Assembly: GCA_947095585.1 (NCBI GenBank)
Contig: OX352761.1
Span: forward strand, 23,713,777-23,777,776
DNA: 64,000 nt
Origin: Nephrocerus scutellatus
Lineage: Eukaryota; Arthropoda; Insecta; Diptera; Pipunculidae
Direction: 5' to 3'
Shown: one piece after another, positions 44,660-56,700 of the stretch
Numbering within the stretch: position 1 is the first letter of the stretch
How the letters are laid out: each line of letters starts with the position of its first letter
Notes under the pieces: generated by a model
What the model was told of the DNA's origin: nothing
The model's input: only the letters and a program-made list of their open reading frames with translations
Databases searched by the model: none
Position numbers and translations under genes: made by a program

Positions 44660-44850
44660 GTATCATCATCATACTTGGCTCTACAACCGGGGTCCGGTCC
44701 TGGCTTCCCGCAAAAAGTCTCTCCACCGGACCCGATTTCGAGCCGATGTCATCCAGTTTGGCATCCTCTGGGCGTCCTGGTCTACGCCATCCTTCCAGCA
44801 TAGGCTTGGCCGGCCTCGCTGTCGAGTTCCATAAATCATTATTATCAGTA
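44660..44850 (-). mobile_element. RTE LINE 3'-end fragment
   Basis: From the tail TATCATCATCAT the sequence runs through the C-terminal codons (minus: RPGRPEDAKLDDIGSKSG-like) and matches 4,655-4,835 and 39,066-39,225 closely. One CTCTGAGTG-type segment is missing. Truncated at about 44,835. Confidence 0.85.
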
Positions 44851-45219
44851 TCACATCTACAAAATTTCGACCGTTTCATTGCGAATTCGTAGTCTTCTGG
44901 ATATACAATTTTACATACAAATTGCCTGCTACTAATCTAGTGAACCGCATTGTATTTAAAATACTTCTTTTCGGCTCTATGAAATAAGTGCCAAATGAAC
45001 TAACATGAAAAAAATGAATGCAATGGAAAATTTCATAACCCAAAGTATTGGGGCATTTATTGCATTTTTGAAGATATTTCCTTTAAAGAATTATTAAAAA
45101 GAAAAATTTTTTGTGAGTTATTTAAATATTTTTTTTAAAAAGAACGACATTTTTGGACTTATGTATTTCAGTTTTTGATTAAGATGTTATTTTTTCATTT
45201 TCATTGGGAGTTAATTCAT

Positions 45220-45730
45220 TTTCACACGACCATAGACGAAAGTGACGGTTTCTTACGCTACAACCTACCATAGAAAGTAGGCATATTATCCACACTAGTG
45301 TTTTAACATAGAAAACAATATTGTTATTTACTGCAGTCTCGGCGAACACACATTCCCAGAATCGTTTTGTATTTCACATGAACAGTTTGGCAGAAACATT
45401 TTTTTGGTCGTGTGAAAAATAGCGTACATTACTCGCCGAAAAGTGCTTATCGTACTTGTTCGATTGCTTTCCTAGCTCATTATGTAATTTCCTTTTTACA
45501 CGCCCATAGACGAAAATTACTGTTTCATACACTGTAACCCATCTAGTGATTTAACATATAAAATACTTTTGTTATTTACTGCAGTCACAGCGAACACACA
45601 TTCAAAGAGTAATTTTGCATTGCGCATAACAGGTTTACTCGCAGAAAAGTGCTCATCGTGCTCGTTAGATTGCCGAACTCTGCTACCGCCTCGTGCTTCA
45701 AGCTTCTAAGTCGCAAGATAAACTCTACTG
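45220..45730. repeat. Diverged tandem duplication, ~250-bp unit
   Basis: The order CATAGACGAAA, CTAGTG-TTTAACATA, TTGTTATTTACTGCAGTC, GCGAACACACATTC, AAAAGTGCT-ATCGT-CT and GATTGC occurs twice, starting at 45,227 and 45,501. The two copies differ by many substitutions and small indels. Not coding. Confidence 0.8.
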
Positions 45731-47775
45731 TCCCTGCTCGTTATGTATTATACTATATCGCATATATTTTTCATAGGATACGCGTTTATTGTATGACTTA
45801 GGAGAACAAATTGAGTCCAGAGGGAAAAATCAATCGCCTTACAAAAAGGTTCAAGTTGTTCGGAGATACCTCTTCCACCTCACAAGTCACAACTAAGTTG
45901 GGGAAAGAGGGCGTCTATAGTCTGATTTTTCATAAGCTTCTTTAAAAATAATGCAAGAGTTCGTCCAACGGTCGTTAACGTATATTTATTGATAAATTTC
46001 AACCAAGCTGTCACTTTGAAGATGTGTACTTAGGAGTGCTCAAAAATTCAAAAAAAAAATTAAATAAATACTAAAATGCGAAAATAAATTAACATCCTAA
46101 TCAATAAATGATATAAGTCCCTGTATTTAACAAAGAAATAACTTCCAACATAACAGCATAACATAACAACAAAGAAATAACTTCCAAGTTAAATGCCAAC
46201 ATTTTGGCATAACGCACAGAAATTTTCGGAACTTATTTCTTATAGAGCCACTTAGAAAAGTGCCGTGTATCTAACTCCGTATATCACCATTTTGTGTTAC
46301 TTGTTAGTAGACCACTTAACTAAACAAAAAAAAAACTCTCAAAGACAAACGTTTTTATTAGAAAAGATTCTGACCATGCAATTCATACGTTCTTATACTA
46401 CCTCCTTAACCAAACCCCCCTCCCACAGTAAACAAATATAGAATACATACCACTCCGTGGCTCCCTAATTTGTGACGTCGTCATTCAGTTTATCATCCCA
46501 GAACTTTGCAAGTCTTGTCTAGGTCATCGTTCGCAACACAAAAGAAATGGATACTAAAATAACATCTTTTGCAAATAAGTACATCTGTGAACTTTCCTAT
46601 TCTTTGTCTGTAGATAAAAATCATAAAATTATAATAAAAATGAATAACTTGACCAGTCAGTGTACGAACACCTACACACTTTCCTCTGATGCACATCTGT
46701 ACTGTATAAACCTATAAACATCCCCTGGGATTTCAAATATTCAATATTTATTTATTATTCATTAGATACAACACTTTTTTTATTACATCTCACCCTCTAT
46801 CTGTCTCTCTTACGTTTTTGGAATCATTCACCTGCCATAAATTTTACCTCCGTTGAATAAATATGAAACCCCTTGGTCCTTGCATATTCCTTTTAGAGCA
46901 GAGAAACAAAAAGAAAAAAAAATTATGAACCCCACCTAATATTATCAACCTTTCACTTAATAACCGTAACCGAAAATACCTCGAGTTGAAATACCGATGC
47001 CTTTTTGAAAGATGAAACTATGAAAGCTCTCATTACTCCCACAATCACTCTGTGACTACCGCTGATTAGTCGAATTAATGAGATTTAATTCGAATAATGA
47101 CAAATTAGTCAGACGTCTTGACTGACAACCGCCTTCCAGAAAAAATGTATAAAGGCGGTGCGATGACCCTGACCCAATGCAGCAACCGCAATAACAATCT
47201 TCCAGGGCCATGATGATTATTTTGGCTCGTAATAAATGCGAAAAATTCACTTCATTACTGAATTGAATTTTAATTGAGCTACAGCATATAGACGGTAGGG
47301 ACATGTAGGTAAAATGGGATTAATAATAATTGTGGGCCCATCTTTTAAGTAACTATTGAATTATTTTATTATCAGCTATTCAAGCAAGAGTTTGGTGAAG
47401 AGTGCGATGAATAACAATGAAGCTTACTCACCAAATAATTTCTGTTAAGAAAAAAAGGGCATGTGTGGTTCAATTCTTTTAGCACTGTGCGAAAGAAAAA
47501 CTATGCACTGTGGGCTAACGCCATTAAATATTGGTTAATTAAATTAAATAAGGACTGGCGTCAAAAAAGTGCTGTCACTAACTGTAAGAAGATCTTCGAT
47601 ATGAAAACAAAACAATATACAAAACAAAACCAGATGGGAGTTAAATTATAACTTTGTAAAGCCAACAGTTCTGACCAATGCAATGTTAAGTTACCTTCAG
47701 CAAGCTTCAACAAGTCAATGGACAAGTCGCTGCCATCATCACCAATCTAAAATTGAAAACGGTAGTTCGCGACTC
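45731..47775. other. Long stretch without recognisable gene
   Basis: Only short frames (for example 46,493-46,696 and 47,056-47,304, minus) without motifs. A local repeat of CAAAGAAATAACTTCCAA occurs at 46,130 and 46,170. Confidence 0.45.
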
Positions 47776-47784
47776 TAGTCTGTA

Positions 47785-47870
47785 GTCTCCTTCAGATCTG
47801 GCTACTATTTACAAGGTATATATTCGCCGCTAACTAGAATACAAGTCTAACTTTTAAACATTCCTTGTTC
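47785..47870 (+). mobile_element. Jockey-like LINE scrap
   Basis: CTCCTTCAGATCTGGCTACT, TTTACAAGGTATATATTCG and CTAGAATACAAGTCTAAC parallel 22,695-22,750 and 62,218-62,275 (SPSDLATIYKAYIRP-LEY). About 85 bp only. Confidence 0.6.
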
Positions 47871-48254
47871 GAAGAAATTACTTTCACGTAGTAACATGGC
47901 TTTATTTAGTTATTAGTCTCTTGGATTGGTTAAATCCTTGAAGTAAGTCAGAAGAATGGTTTTCTAAAAGTAAGTTGTCCACTTGATAGGACAAAAAGGG
48001 TTCGGGCTAGTTCATCATGCGCCCAGCCTAGATTAACTTTACTTGTTATTTTTAATTAGGAATACGGTAAGGCGTTCAAGAAGCTCCTGAAGAATTATTG
48101 AGTCTACCGACTAGAAACTGGCTTGCACAGGCAGTCAGACAAGACAGTTTTATCCTGGTAAGACAAACTAAGCCACTTATTTTCTGCCGTGACCCTTCGA
48201 ACCATGAAAACTAACCATAAGATCCAATCTGCTAATGTACGAGTAAAAGACAAT

Positions 48255-48528
48255 AATAATAATATCCGTTGCGGTCCAAGGTCTAGCTTCTCGCAACCAT
48301 TTGTGTTCTGCATGTATATTTTTTTCACACAAATAGAAGGGACCTACAATTTAATGCCGTATCCGAATGGCGAATTGAGCTTTCAGTGACAAGTTATTAC
48401 TCTCGCACGTTTGTCAGACATTCGCGAGTGGTGGGACATCGTGAAAAATACTTTTGGTGTTACTGGGATTCGAACAACGAACCCCTGCTCAGCAGCCATG
48501 GAGTTATCCACTTAGTCACGGCACCCTC
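48255..48528 (-). mobile_element. tRNA-derived SINE copy 7, with 16-bp target-site duplication
   Basis: Flanks ACGAGTAAAAGACAAT (48,239-48,254) and ACGAGTATAAGACAAT (48,529-48,544) differ at one base. The tail is (AAT)n on the + strand, and the head on the minus strand starts GGGTGCCGTGACTAAGTGG. The body lacks the GGCGCGACAGACC segment near the tail. Confidence 0.95.
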
Positions 48529-48828
48529 ACGAGTATAAGACAATGGTCGTACTTATAAATGGTCTTATAGGGACGCCACATTTTTCCCAATAGGGTTTCT
48601 CTGCTACACGTAAATTTAGCTGCGGTTTGTTTGACGGTTTAACTTGCCTAATACTTGTACATTATGTACAAGCTTCAACAAAGTTTGCAAATTATCCAAA
48701 TTTATTGTCAAAGTTCGTTTTCAGATGCGATAACTTTAGGTGAGCGATGAAGCTCATTTCTGAGCCTTTTACTATGTAAAAGAAAGTAAAAGATACTGCC
48801 TGCTGTTTTGCAAACTCTATACCAGCGT

Positions 48829-48875
48829 TTCTCAATTTCTTTTAAGAAAAAAAATTTACCGCGGAGCACTTTTTG
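48829..48875. repeat. Possible hAT-like terminal sequence
   Basis: CCAGCGTTTCTCAATTTC followed by ACCGCGGAGCACTTTTT resembles the CAG-G-TTCTCAAACTTTTT-CGCGGACCAC ends of some hAT transposons. A similar end is at 52,482. No partner end was found. Confidence 0.35.
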
Positions 48876-48904
48876 CGCCAAAACTAAATTTTTTAATGGG
48901 TTTT

Positions 48905-48996
48905 TTTGGTGGGGTTTAGGAAGTGTGTTAAAAATTTATCACAAGATTCAGCCCACCAGCCAGCCAGCCACGCGCACGCGAAGTTAATATAGAGAA
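48905..48996 (+). repeat. 120-bp-unit element, right-end fragment
   Basis: GGGTTTAGGAAGTGTGTTAA, AAATTTATCACAAGATTC and CGCGAAGTTAATATAGAGAA match the right end of the family. Confidence 0.8.
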
Positions 48997-49597
48997 TTTA
49001 AAAATGGAGGTCTGGGCACGACACGAATTTCTTTTACGAACGTGGCTGGAATCTTCAGTAAATGTATATTAAATTTTTTTTTAATTTTTTGTTTTTTGTT
49101 TAAATTTCTTTTGCACCCAACAGATTTCTCCTGAGTTCTATACTTTTTGAGTTATTTGCAAAAACTCGAAAAATTGTCTATGTAAACTTTCACTTCCGGC
49201 TGTCAGATTTCCGTCCAAATCATCTGGTCCCTCCCAATTTATGTAAAACGTTTAAATATGAATTTTCGCTGGGCTGTAGAGTGGACACAGACAGAGATTT
49301 TTTTATTTTCGATTATTACGATAATGGGTAAATCTACAAAAATCCCGAGCTCGAAAATTTTCATGATTACTATATATACTTCCTTATACTATTAAAAAAA
49401 AAAGTAAAATATTAATAAAAATATCCCTATATGACGAATTTACAGCCTTTTGAAAGTAACATTTCGATCGGCGGACACTGTATATGTGTGCATTATGCAT
49501 GCGAGCCATTTAAACATTTCGTGTACTTTGAAATTTTTACTTTTGTTTGCTTTCTCCTTTCTTCAATAATTTCCGATTTGGTATTTCTCTTTTGCAG

Positions 49598-50706
49598 GCT
49601 GAATCTCCCCTTCTTCCCATTAAGGAAAACACCCCACCGAGCAGTTACCTACAGAAGACATCAACAGCAACAACAAACAACAACAACAACATATCAGCAT
49701 CATCACCGACAGCGACGAGTAAAGGACATCATCATCCTCATCATTGTTCGTTTGATACATCACCGACGTCGACAAGGCTCACAGCCAACAACACATCAAA
49801 CGGAAACGGAAATCTCCTTACCTCGACAACAGGACGTAAACGGAGCACAGGAAACGTTGCCTGCGTAACACCACCAACACCACCAGCACCAGCAGTGGTG
49901 TCATGTCGAAGACGTAGCTCAGTTTCATCGCTGCCTAGACTGGATGGTACCGAAGCTTCCAGCGAACCTCCACATCTACCGCATAATTTTCAGCCAACGA
50001 CAATCACATCGACAACAACAACAACAGAAACAGCTGACTTCGATAATAGCCGCAATTACACAGCATCCAACAACAACAACTATTCGCATTGTTCACCACA
50101 CCATCAACAAAATTCCTATCCCAACGATACATTCTCACGCCTCGAAGGTAAAGCACCCAAGCCGAATACCAAAATGCAAACCAAAGTTGATGCCGTTGGT
50201 CGTGCCACCGGCCAATGGGGCAAATGGCAACTGAGAACTGTTCTGTTGATATTCCTTTGCAAAATTCCCTCCTCCTGGTTTATGGCCTGTATTATATTCA
50301 CAGCCCCAGCACCTCGTCACGGCGAGTTCTATTGCAAACCTCCGAACACCGTCGGCGCCCAAAATCAAACACAATGGATAAAAGTGTCACATCCGCAAAA
50401 GGAAGAGGCAGACGATCAGGAATTCAACATAGACTTTTGTAATGTCTATCAGGATGCGCAGGAGCATGCACATTACTATTATCACTATGATCGGCGAGAG
50501 ATGGAGCCGAACCTGTTGGAGGAGCCTGCCACACGGAATTCGAGTATAATACCGTGCGCCGAATTCAAGCATCAGGCTGAGTTTCATTCGGTGATCACGC
50601 AATACGATTTAGTTTGCTCGCGCGATATTCTTGTCTCGGTGACGCAATTCTTCCATTTGTTTGGGGTGTTGACTGGCGGGATACTCGCAAATCATTTGCT
50701 GAAGTA
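49598..50706 (+). CDS. SLC22 transporter, first visible exon
   Basis: Acceptor TTTGCAG after a pyrimidine-rich tract; donor GTAAGT at 50,707. It codes for the low-complexity N-terminus, TM1 (LRTVLLIFLCKIPSSWFMAC), the extracellular loop and TM2 (ITQYDLVCSRDILVSVTQFF). The last two bases, TA, pair with C of the next exon to make Tyr. An ORF extension upstream to 49,547 begins with TTG inside the pyrimidine tract and is not exon. Confidence 0.9.
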
Positions 50707-53700
50707 GTAAGTTTTTACTGTTACATAATATGTATACATTCTTTGTTGTTTTATCAATGTATATGATGTGTGATGTACATCAAAAAATTTTAGATTCTTT
50801 TCCATTTTAACGAATATTCTAATAGATGCCCCAATCGTTATACTTTATAATAAACTAGTTGAGTGCCCGGCGTTGCACGGGTGTAAAATTTGACGCTAAT
50901 ATCGCCTCCAAACAGTCCCCCCTGACCCCATCCGCATATAGGTGTCTTACTATAACTATTTAACTCAGCGATCCTGAAAACTATGGGATCGACAGTAATA
51001 TCGACACCCCTCCCCCTCTTCATCGAACCACTAGCCGTAGAGGTGTTTTACCATCACTATTTACCGCAGCGACCACGAAAACTATAGAATCGACACAAAT
51101 ATCGGTCCCCCCCCCCACCGTTTCGACACCATCCCCCTAGCGCTGTCTTACCATCACCATTCAACTCAGCGACCCCGCAAAACAATAGAATCAATACTAA
51201 TATCGGTCACCCACCAAAAAACCTGCTATCCCCCACCCTCTATGTTTGATTCCAGATAGTAACTAATATGTATACCAAGTTTGGTTGAAATTGGTCAAGG
51301 TGTTCCAGAGCTAGATAGGCACAAACAAATATACACACAAATAAATTATCTATTTTATATATATAGATTGCACGATGAATACATAACATTTTATTTATTT
51401 ATTTAACTTGACTTGACCCCTTTTTGTCTGTATTTTCGACTACTTTGAGGTCCCTTTTAACCACCTTCCATACGACGCGAGTCGCGTGTCGCTCATGTCG
51501 CGTGTGGAGCGTGTATCGCGTGTGGCGAAGTGTTGGTTTTTCGACTTCTTTGAGGTCCTTTTTAATCACCTTCCATACGTTTTTGTATTTTTCTAGTGCC
51601 TTAGTCCAAAATAAAATTTTTTATATTCTGGTTATGACGCTTTTCGCATTTCGCGTGTGGCGCGTGTGATCACGCAATTTTCTCGTTTTTTAGGCCTTTT
51701 TTAACCACCTTTTGCACGACCTAGAGTACTGAAATTTTGTGAGCGGCTCAATGTCAGAAGCAAATTTTCATAACCCGCGTTTGACGAGTGTCGCGAGTCA
51801 CGTGTAGCGCGTGCGATGCGGTGAAAAGAGAAAATACTTGGAAATAGGCCCGACCTCAAAAACATATATTTTATGTATATATTCGATAAAAGTTTGTACC
51901 CGAAAAACGACGTTTTTTTATATTTACTTGTTTTTCTTATGAATGTAATGTAATCCATACAGAGTTGCTTTTCTTGGCTTGTGGAATGGAACACAGCAAC
52001 ATAAGCATTGAAAAATATGGGGCCCAACTTGTTGGTGTGTTTAATTCTTTTTGTGATCTAATAACGAAATATCGAACTGTAACATATCGTATGATTTTGA
52101 CATGATTGATCATAGTTATGGCTTAAAACCTCTGCCTTCTGTATGCCGTCTATATGTCATTCACATATTAACGACTAGATGTAGTACTGATTGGACGTGA
52201 TCGTGTTTTAAAAACCTTTACTTGGCTTATCACAACCTACAACACGTTCGTAAGCTGCGCGAGGATGCCTTGTTTTTTAGCTTATTTAGGGCTTATTTTG
52301 GTTTATTAACATTTTCAACGCTTGTAGCGCCCGCATAGTACTTAAGGCAATCCAACGGTGGAGCCTCCAATTCATTAGTTATTTACAACTTTAACAACTT
52401 TTTAATTTAATTATTAAATGATCTTCCTATTGCTCCAAAATATCTGCAGAATGTGTAACGCGATGTAAAATGTGCCATATAGAGCAGGGGCTCTTAAACT
52501 TTTTTTTCGCGAACCACTTTTTCAGTTGAAGCATTTTCGCGACCCCAGTAGTTTTATAAATGAAAATAAAATAGAACATTTAACAAAAAATAACACAATA
52601 ATAAAATATGTATTTTATAGATTCCCTTTATTGTTTTTGTTAGGAATTGCTGCCAAATACAATGGACCTATTGCCAATAAATATTTTAAAATTGTATGTT
52701 TTCTTAAATGGATTCTATTGTTGTCTTGATACGATATCTTTCAGTAATGTTAACGTTTTTTGATCTTTCCAATATCAGAGGGCGGAAAAGCTATTCTCCC
52801 AGGTTTTCTATGAACTGCCATTGTCCGGACTTATTGGTGGAAGCGAGTGGGTTGTTTTCCTTATGTAGGAGTATAATAAACGCAGCAAGTGCGGCCGGGA
52901 CCAGAATATTATAAAATATCGCCAAAGGACAACGTGAAGTTGTCCGTTTTGTGGAGTACTGGATCAAAATTTTGTCCACCCTGTCTACGCCGCCCTTTAT
53001 TTTATGATAATATATTATTTTTGAAGTGAAACTACTTTAGCGACGGTAAGGAGAAAATTTAGAAGGGTATCAAAAATAATAGTTACGTTACGTTACGATT
53101 TTGTGTTCGGATTTTGTGTTCGGATTTCGTGTAACGTTTTTGTGTTATATGATTAAATTATGGGAACTAAGCAAAATGGAATTTCGGGAACAATGCAATT
53201 TTTCAAGAGATTTGTATGAAATTCGGTATGTAGGACTAATATGAGACTATATATGGAAATTCTGGGATTTGGTAATTATAGTCTGGAATTTCGGGAACAA
53301 TGTAATCTTTCAAGCGATTTGTATTAAATTCGGTATGTAGGAGTAATATGCGACTACAAGACTTGTTCCTATGGAAATTCTGGGATCTGACCAATAGGGT
53401 CTGGAATTTTGGGAACCATTCTCAAGGGATTCGCATGAAACTCGGAATTTAGGACTAGTATGCGACTACAAGACTTGTTCCTATGGAAATTCTGGAATCT
53501 GGAATTTTTTGGAACTAAGCCATTACTCATCGTCATCTCATCTCATCTTTAATCGTAATATCGGCCACAACGTCAAAAAAGTTTCACTTCAACCGCGCGT
53601 AAAAGTTACACGCACTCTTTTTATTCCTGGCTTGTTTTTCAGTCGTCCTGGCAAAGCTGCATTGCTGTGAATTGTGGACAACATAACAACGGATCTGTTT

Positions 53701-56700
53701 GCTGCTGGAACGTAGGAGCACATACTGGTATTTTCAGCAAATCCAAACTTCCCTAGTTCTGGAGGGTTTGAACTCGGTGTGCACATATCTGTTGTTTTTT
53801 TACTCTTCATACAGAAGAGAAGTTTCAACTTGACAACTACTTGACCAATGGTAGTGTTGTGAAGAAATTGTCCATCGTGACATTTGTAGCAGGCAACTAG
53901 CTCCCTCAAACCCTCTCGCCATGGTTGACTAGGTCCCTATCGTTTTCATTTTGCCAGTATACATTTGGCGTTGTAGTGAAAAGTACGTCAAAGAGTCACA
54001 GACCCACCATATTTTTATACCATATTTAGCAGGATTGAGTAGCATATATTACGTCCCCAGTACCCGAACAACTGTAACGCACTCATTGGGTCGATAATGG
54101 GTTCGCAGATTAAAAACAACCCTTATGAGTGCGGTCTTATATTCTGCCTTGCGTACAGATCTGATTATATGCCAATCAAAGCGTATGAATTGCAAAATGT
54201 CTATGAACCTATTACGAGCTATGGTGCTCAATACAGCGAATAGGCAATTTTTGTTCCAGAGTTTGGAAACTGGGTTTTGCTCAATTTTTGCAACCTATTA
54301 CAAGCGAAATTCATAAGCTGAGAATTCGTTAACTCAATTGGATTTCTAATCCGCGGGGGATTTTAGACATTCCATTGAGCATTCCTGTCTTTAGACTTTT
54401 TTTTCAAATATCGGCATATTAGGTCTCTTATAGCCGAACTCATGATGCAACCGAATGTATCAATCTTGTTCAGATTTTTTTTTAGGAATAAACAACGTCT
54501 CTAATCAAAAAATTCAAAGGGACTGAATTATTTGTTTTCGGACCACCAATATATCCCGAACTTTATTTTTGTCCCAAACACACGACACACACGAGCGACA
54601 AGATACGGTGGGTCACTCATCTAGTCAAAAATCTCTGGTTAAGGGAAGATTAATTCAAAATAATAATCACCTACACATGTACGAGTATACTTTCGTGTTA
54701 AAAAAAAATTATATTAAATCAAAATAACCAAAGACGTTGCTCAATTTTTAAAGCGCTAGTCTCATTATCTCTTCTATATTTTGAAATACGAGTGAGATAT
54801 TTTGGTTTAGATAGAGTTGCTCACAAAAATATTAAATAGCGAATCGATAAATTATTTGCACTGCTATGTCATACAGGATGAGATATTTATTTTTAATTGA
54901 AAGCCAGAAATTGTCGATCGATTGACTGGAAAATAATACTTTCAAAGTCAAATCCGTTGACAGCTCAGCAAACTCTATCTGTGCTTTCATTCAAATATGG
55001 TGTAGAGCTTCTGGTTTTGTCGTGAATAATAATAATAATAATATTCGGCGTGACAAACCATTGCGGTCCAAGGCCTAGCTTCTCGCGACCATTTGTGTTG
55101 CGCATGAATATTTTTGGACACAAATGGAAGGGACCTACAAATTAAGGCCGGATCTCAACGGCGAATTGAGAAGCTTTCCGTGACAAGTTATTACTCTCGG
55201 AACGTTTGTCACCCATTCGCGAGAGGTGGGACACCGTGAAAAATACTTTTGGTGTTACTGGTATTCAAACAACGAACCTCCTGCTCAGTAGCCACGCGCC
55301 ACGTGAATGTCTTGAATGACTGGGTTTAAAATATCAAATTCGGAAAGAAAATATTTTGTTTAAATTGAATCTCAAGTGTTGAAAGATCACGAAACAACAC
55401 TATTCTTATTCACAGACAAGATTTTTCTCCAGATTCCTTTTTTAAATTCTCTATCGTCGTCGGTCGTCGGTCGTCTGTCGTGGAATCTTGCGATCAATTT
55501 TTAACCCACTTCCCAAAGCCCGATTTCAAATTTTGCACACATGTGTATTTCTTTTTGCAGTTTCAACAAAAAATAACTCAATTTTCTTAAAATTTTATAT
55601 ACGTACGTATTTCCGATGAAAAACACTTTTTGTTTTGTTTTTGGAGTCAACGTGCCCGGAGGCCCAAGGGGTGCCCATTTAATTTTTTTAAAAATTAGCT
55701 CGATTTTCTTCAATTTTTTAACACATGTGCATCACTGATGGACATAACTTTTTGTAAATTTGTTGGAGTGATAGGGCCCTGAGACCCGTGTGGTGTCCAT
55801 GTAAATTTTTTAAAAATTAGCCCGATTTTCTTCAAATTTTAACACATACCCATCTCCTATTAGAGAATTTACGTGAAAAATTTTAATTTTTATGGGTTGT
55901 TTTTTTTCAACTGAAAACTCTCATTCAAAATAAAACGAATTACAAAGCCATCCAGTCCAGTCGCTCCAATCTCTACGACTACAGTGTCAAGAATCAAGAG
56001 TGATAATGACAGTCTCTTCTAAGCCTTGCCACAGGACTAAAGCGCCAACTATAATAGCATTGAGTTGGAATAATTTAGCTGATGTGAATGACTCATTACA
56101 TGCAATTCGTATGCTGTGACCATAATGTGATTTGATCGGTTTCGTCAAATGTTCGTTTACTTACGTGGGATTAAGCAAGGTGTCAGTGAAGTGAGACATT
56201 CGGTGCAGAAATTTGACAACTGAGAGAAATTGTGTGAAATGCAAGTAGTTGCTAAAGTTCATTATGGGTAAATTAAAAAATGAGAAAAATTAGCTAAGCT
56301 TTTCGATCGGTTTTGTCGTGAAAATAAGCCCATTATAATTGCCCTTAACGCTGCACTTTATTAAAAACTAGTAGATGTTTCGATATGCTCGTTCGATAAT
56401 AGGATTAAATCGCATATAAATCAAATTGTTATTAATAACTTTGTAATAAAATTTCACTCTTTTACTTTTCAGCTTTAGTCCACGGAATGTAATGCTCTTT
56501 GGTATGGTGGCGCAGATATTCTGTGGCAACATGACGGGTCATGTTGCGTCATACGAGCTGCATGTGTTCTTTCGGTGTTTGTCGGCCGTTTGTTGTGCCC
56601 AAATGTATACTGCTGGCGGTATGATAAGTGAGTACTTTACGATAACTTGACGAAATGAATTAAATTAATAAAGAAAACACTCGATCATTAGTATTATTGT

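Noticed and set aside
49547..49597. Upstream extension of the long SLC22 frame to 49,547
   Set aside because: The first codon there is TTG, and the stretch is a pyrimidine-rich tract ending TTTGCAG, a splice acceptor. It is intron, not coding.
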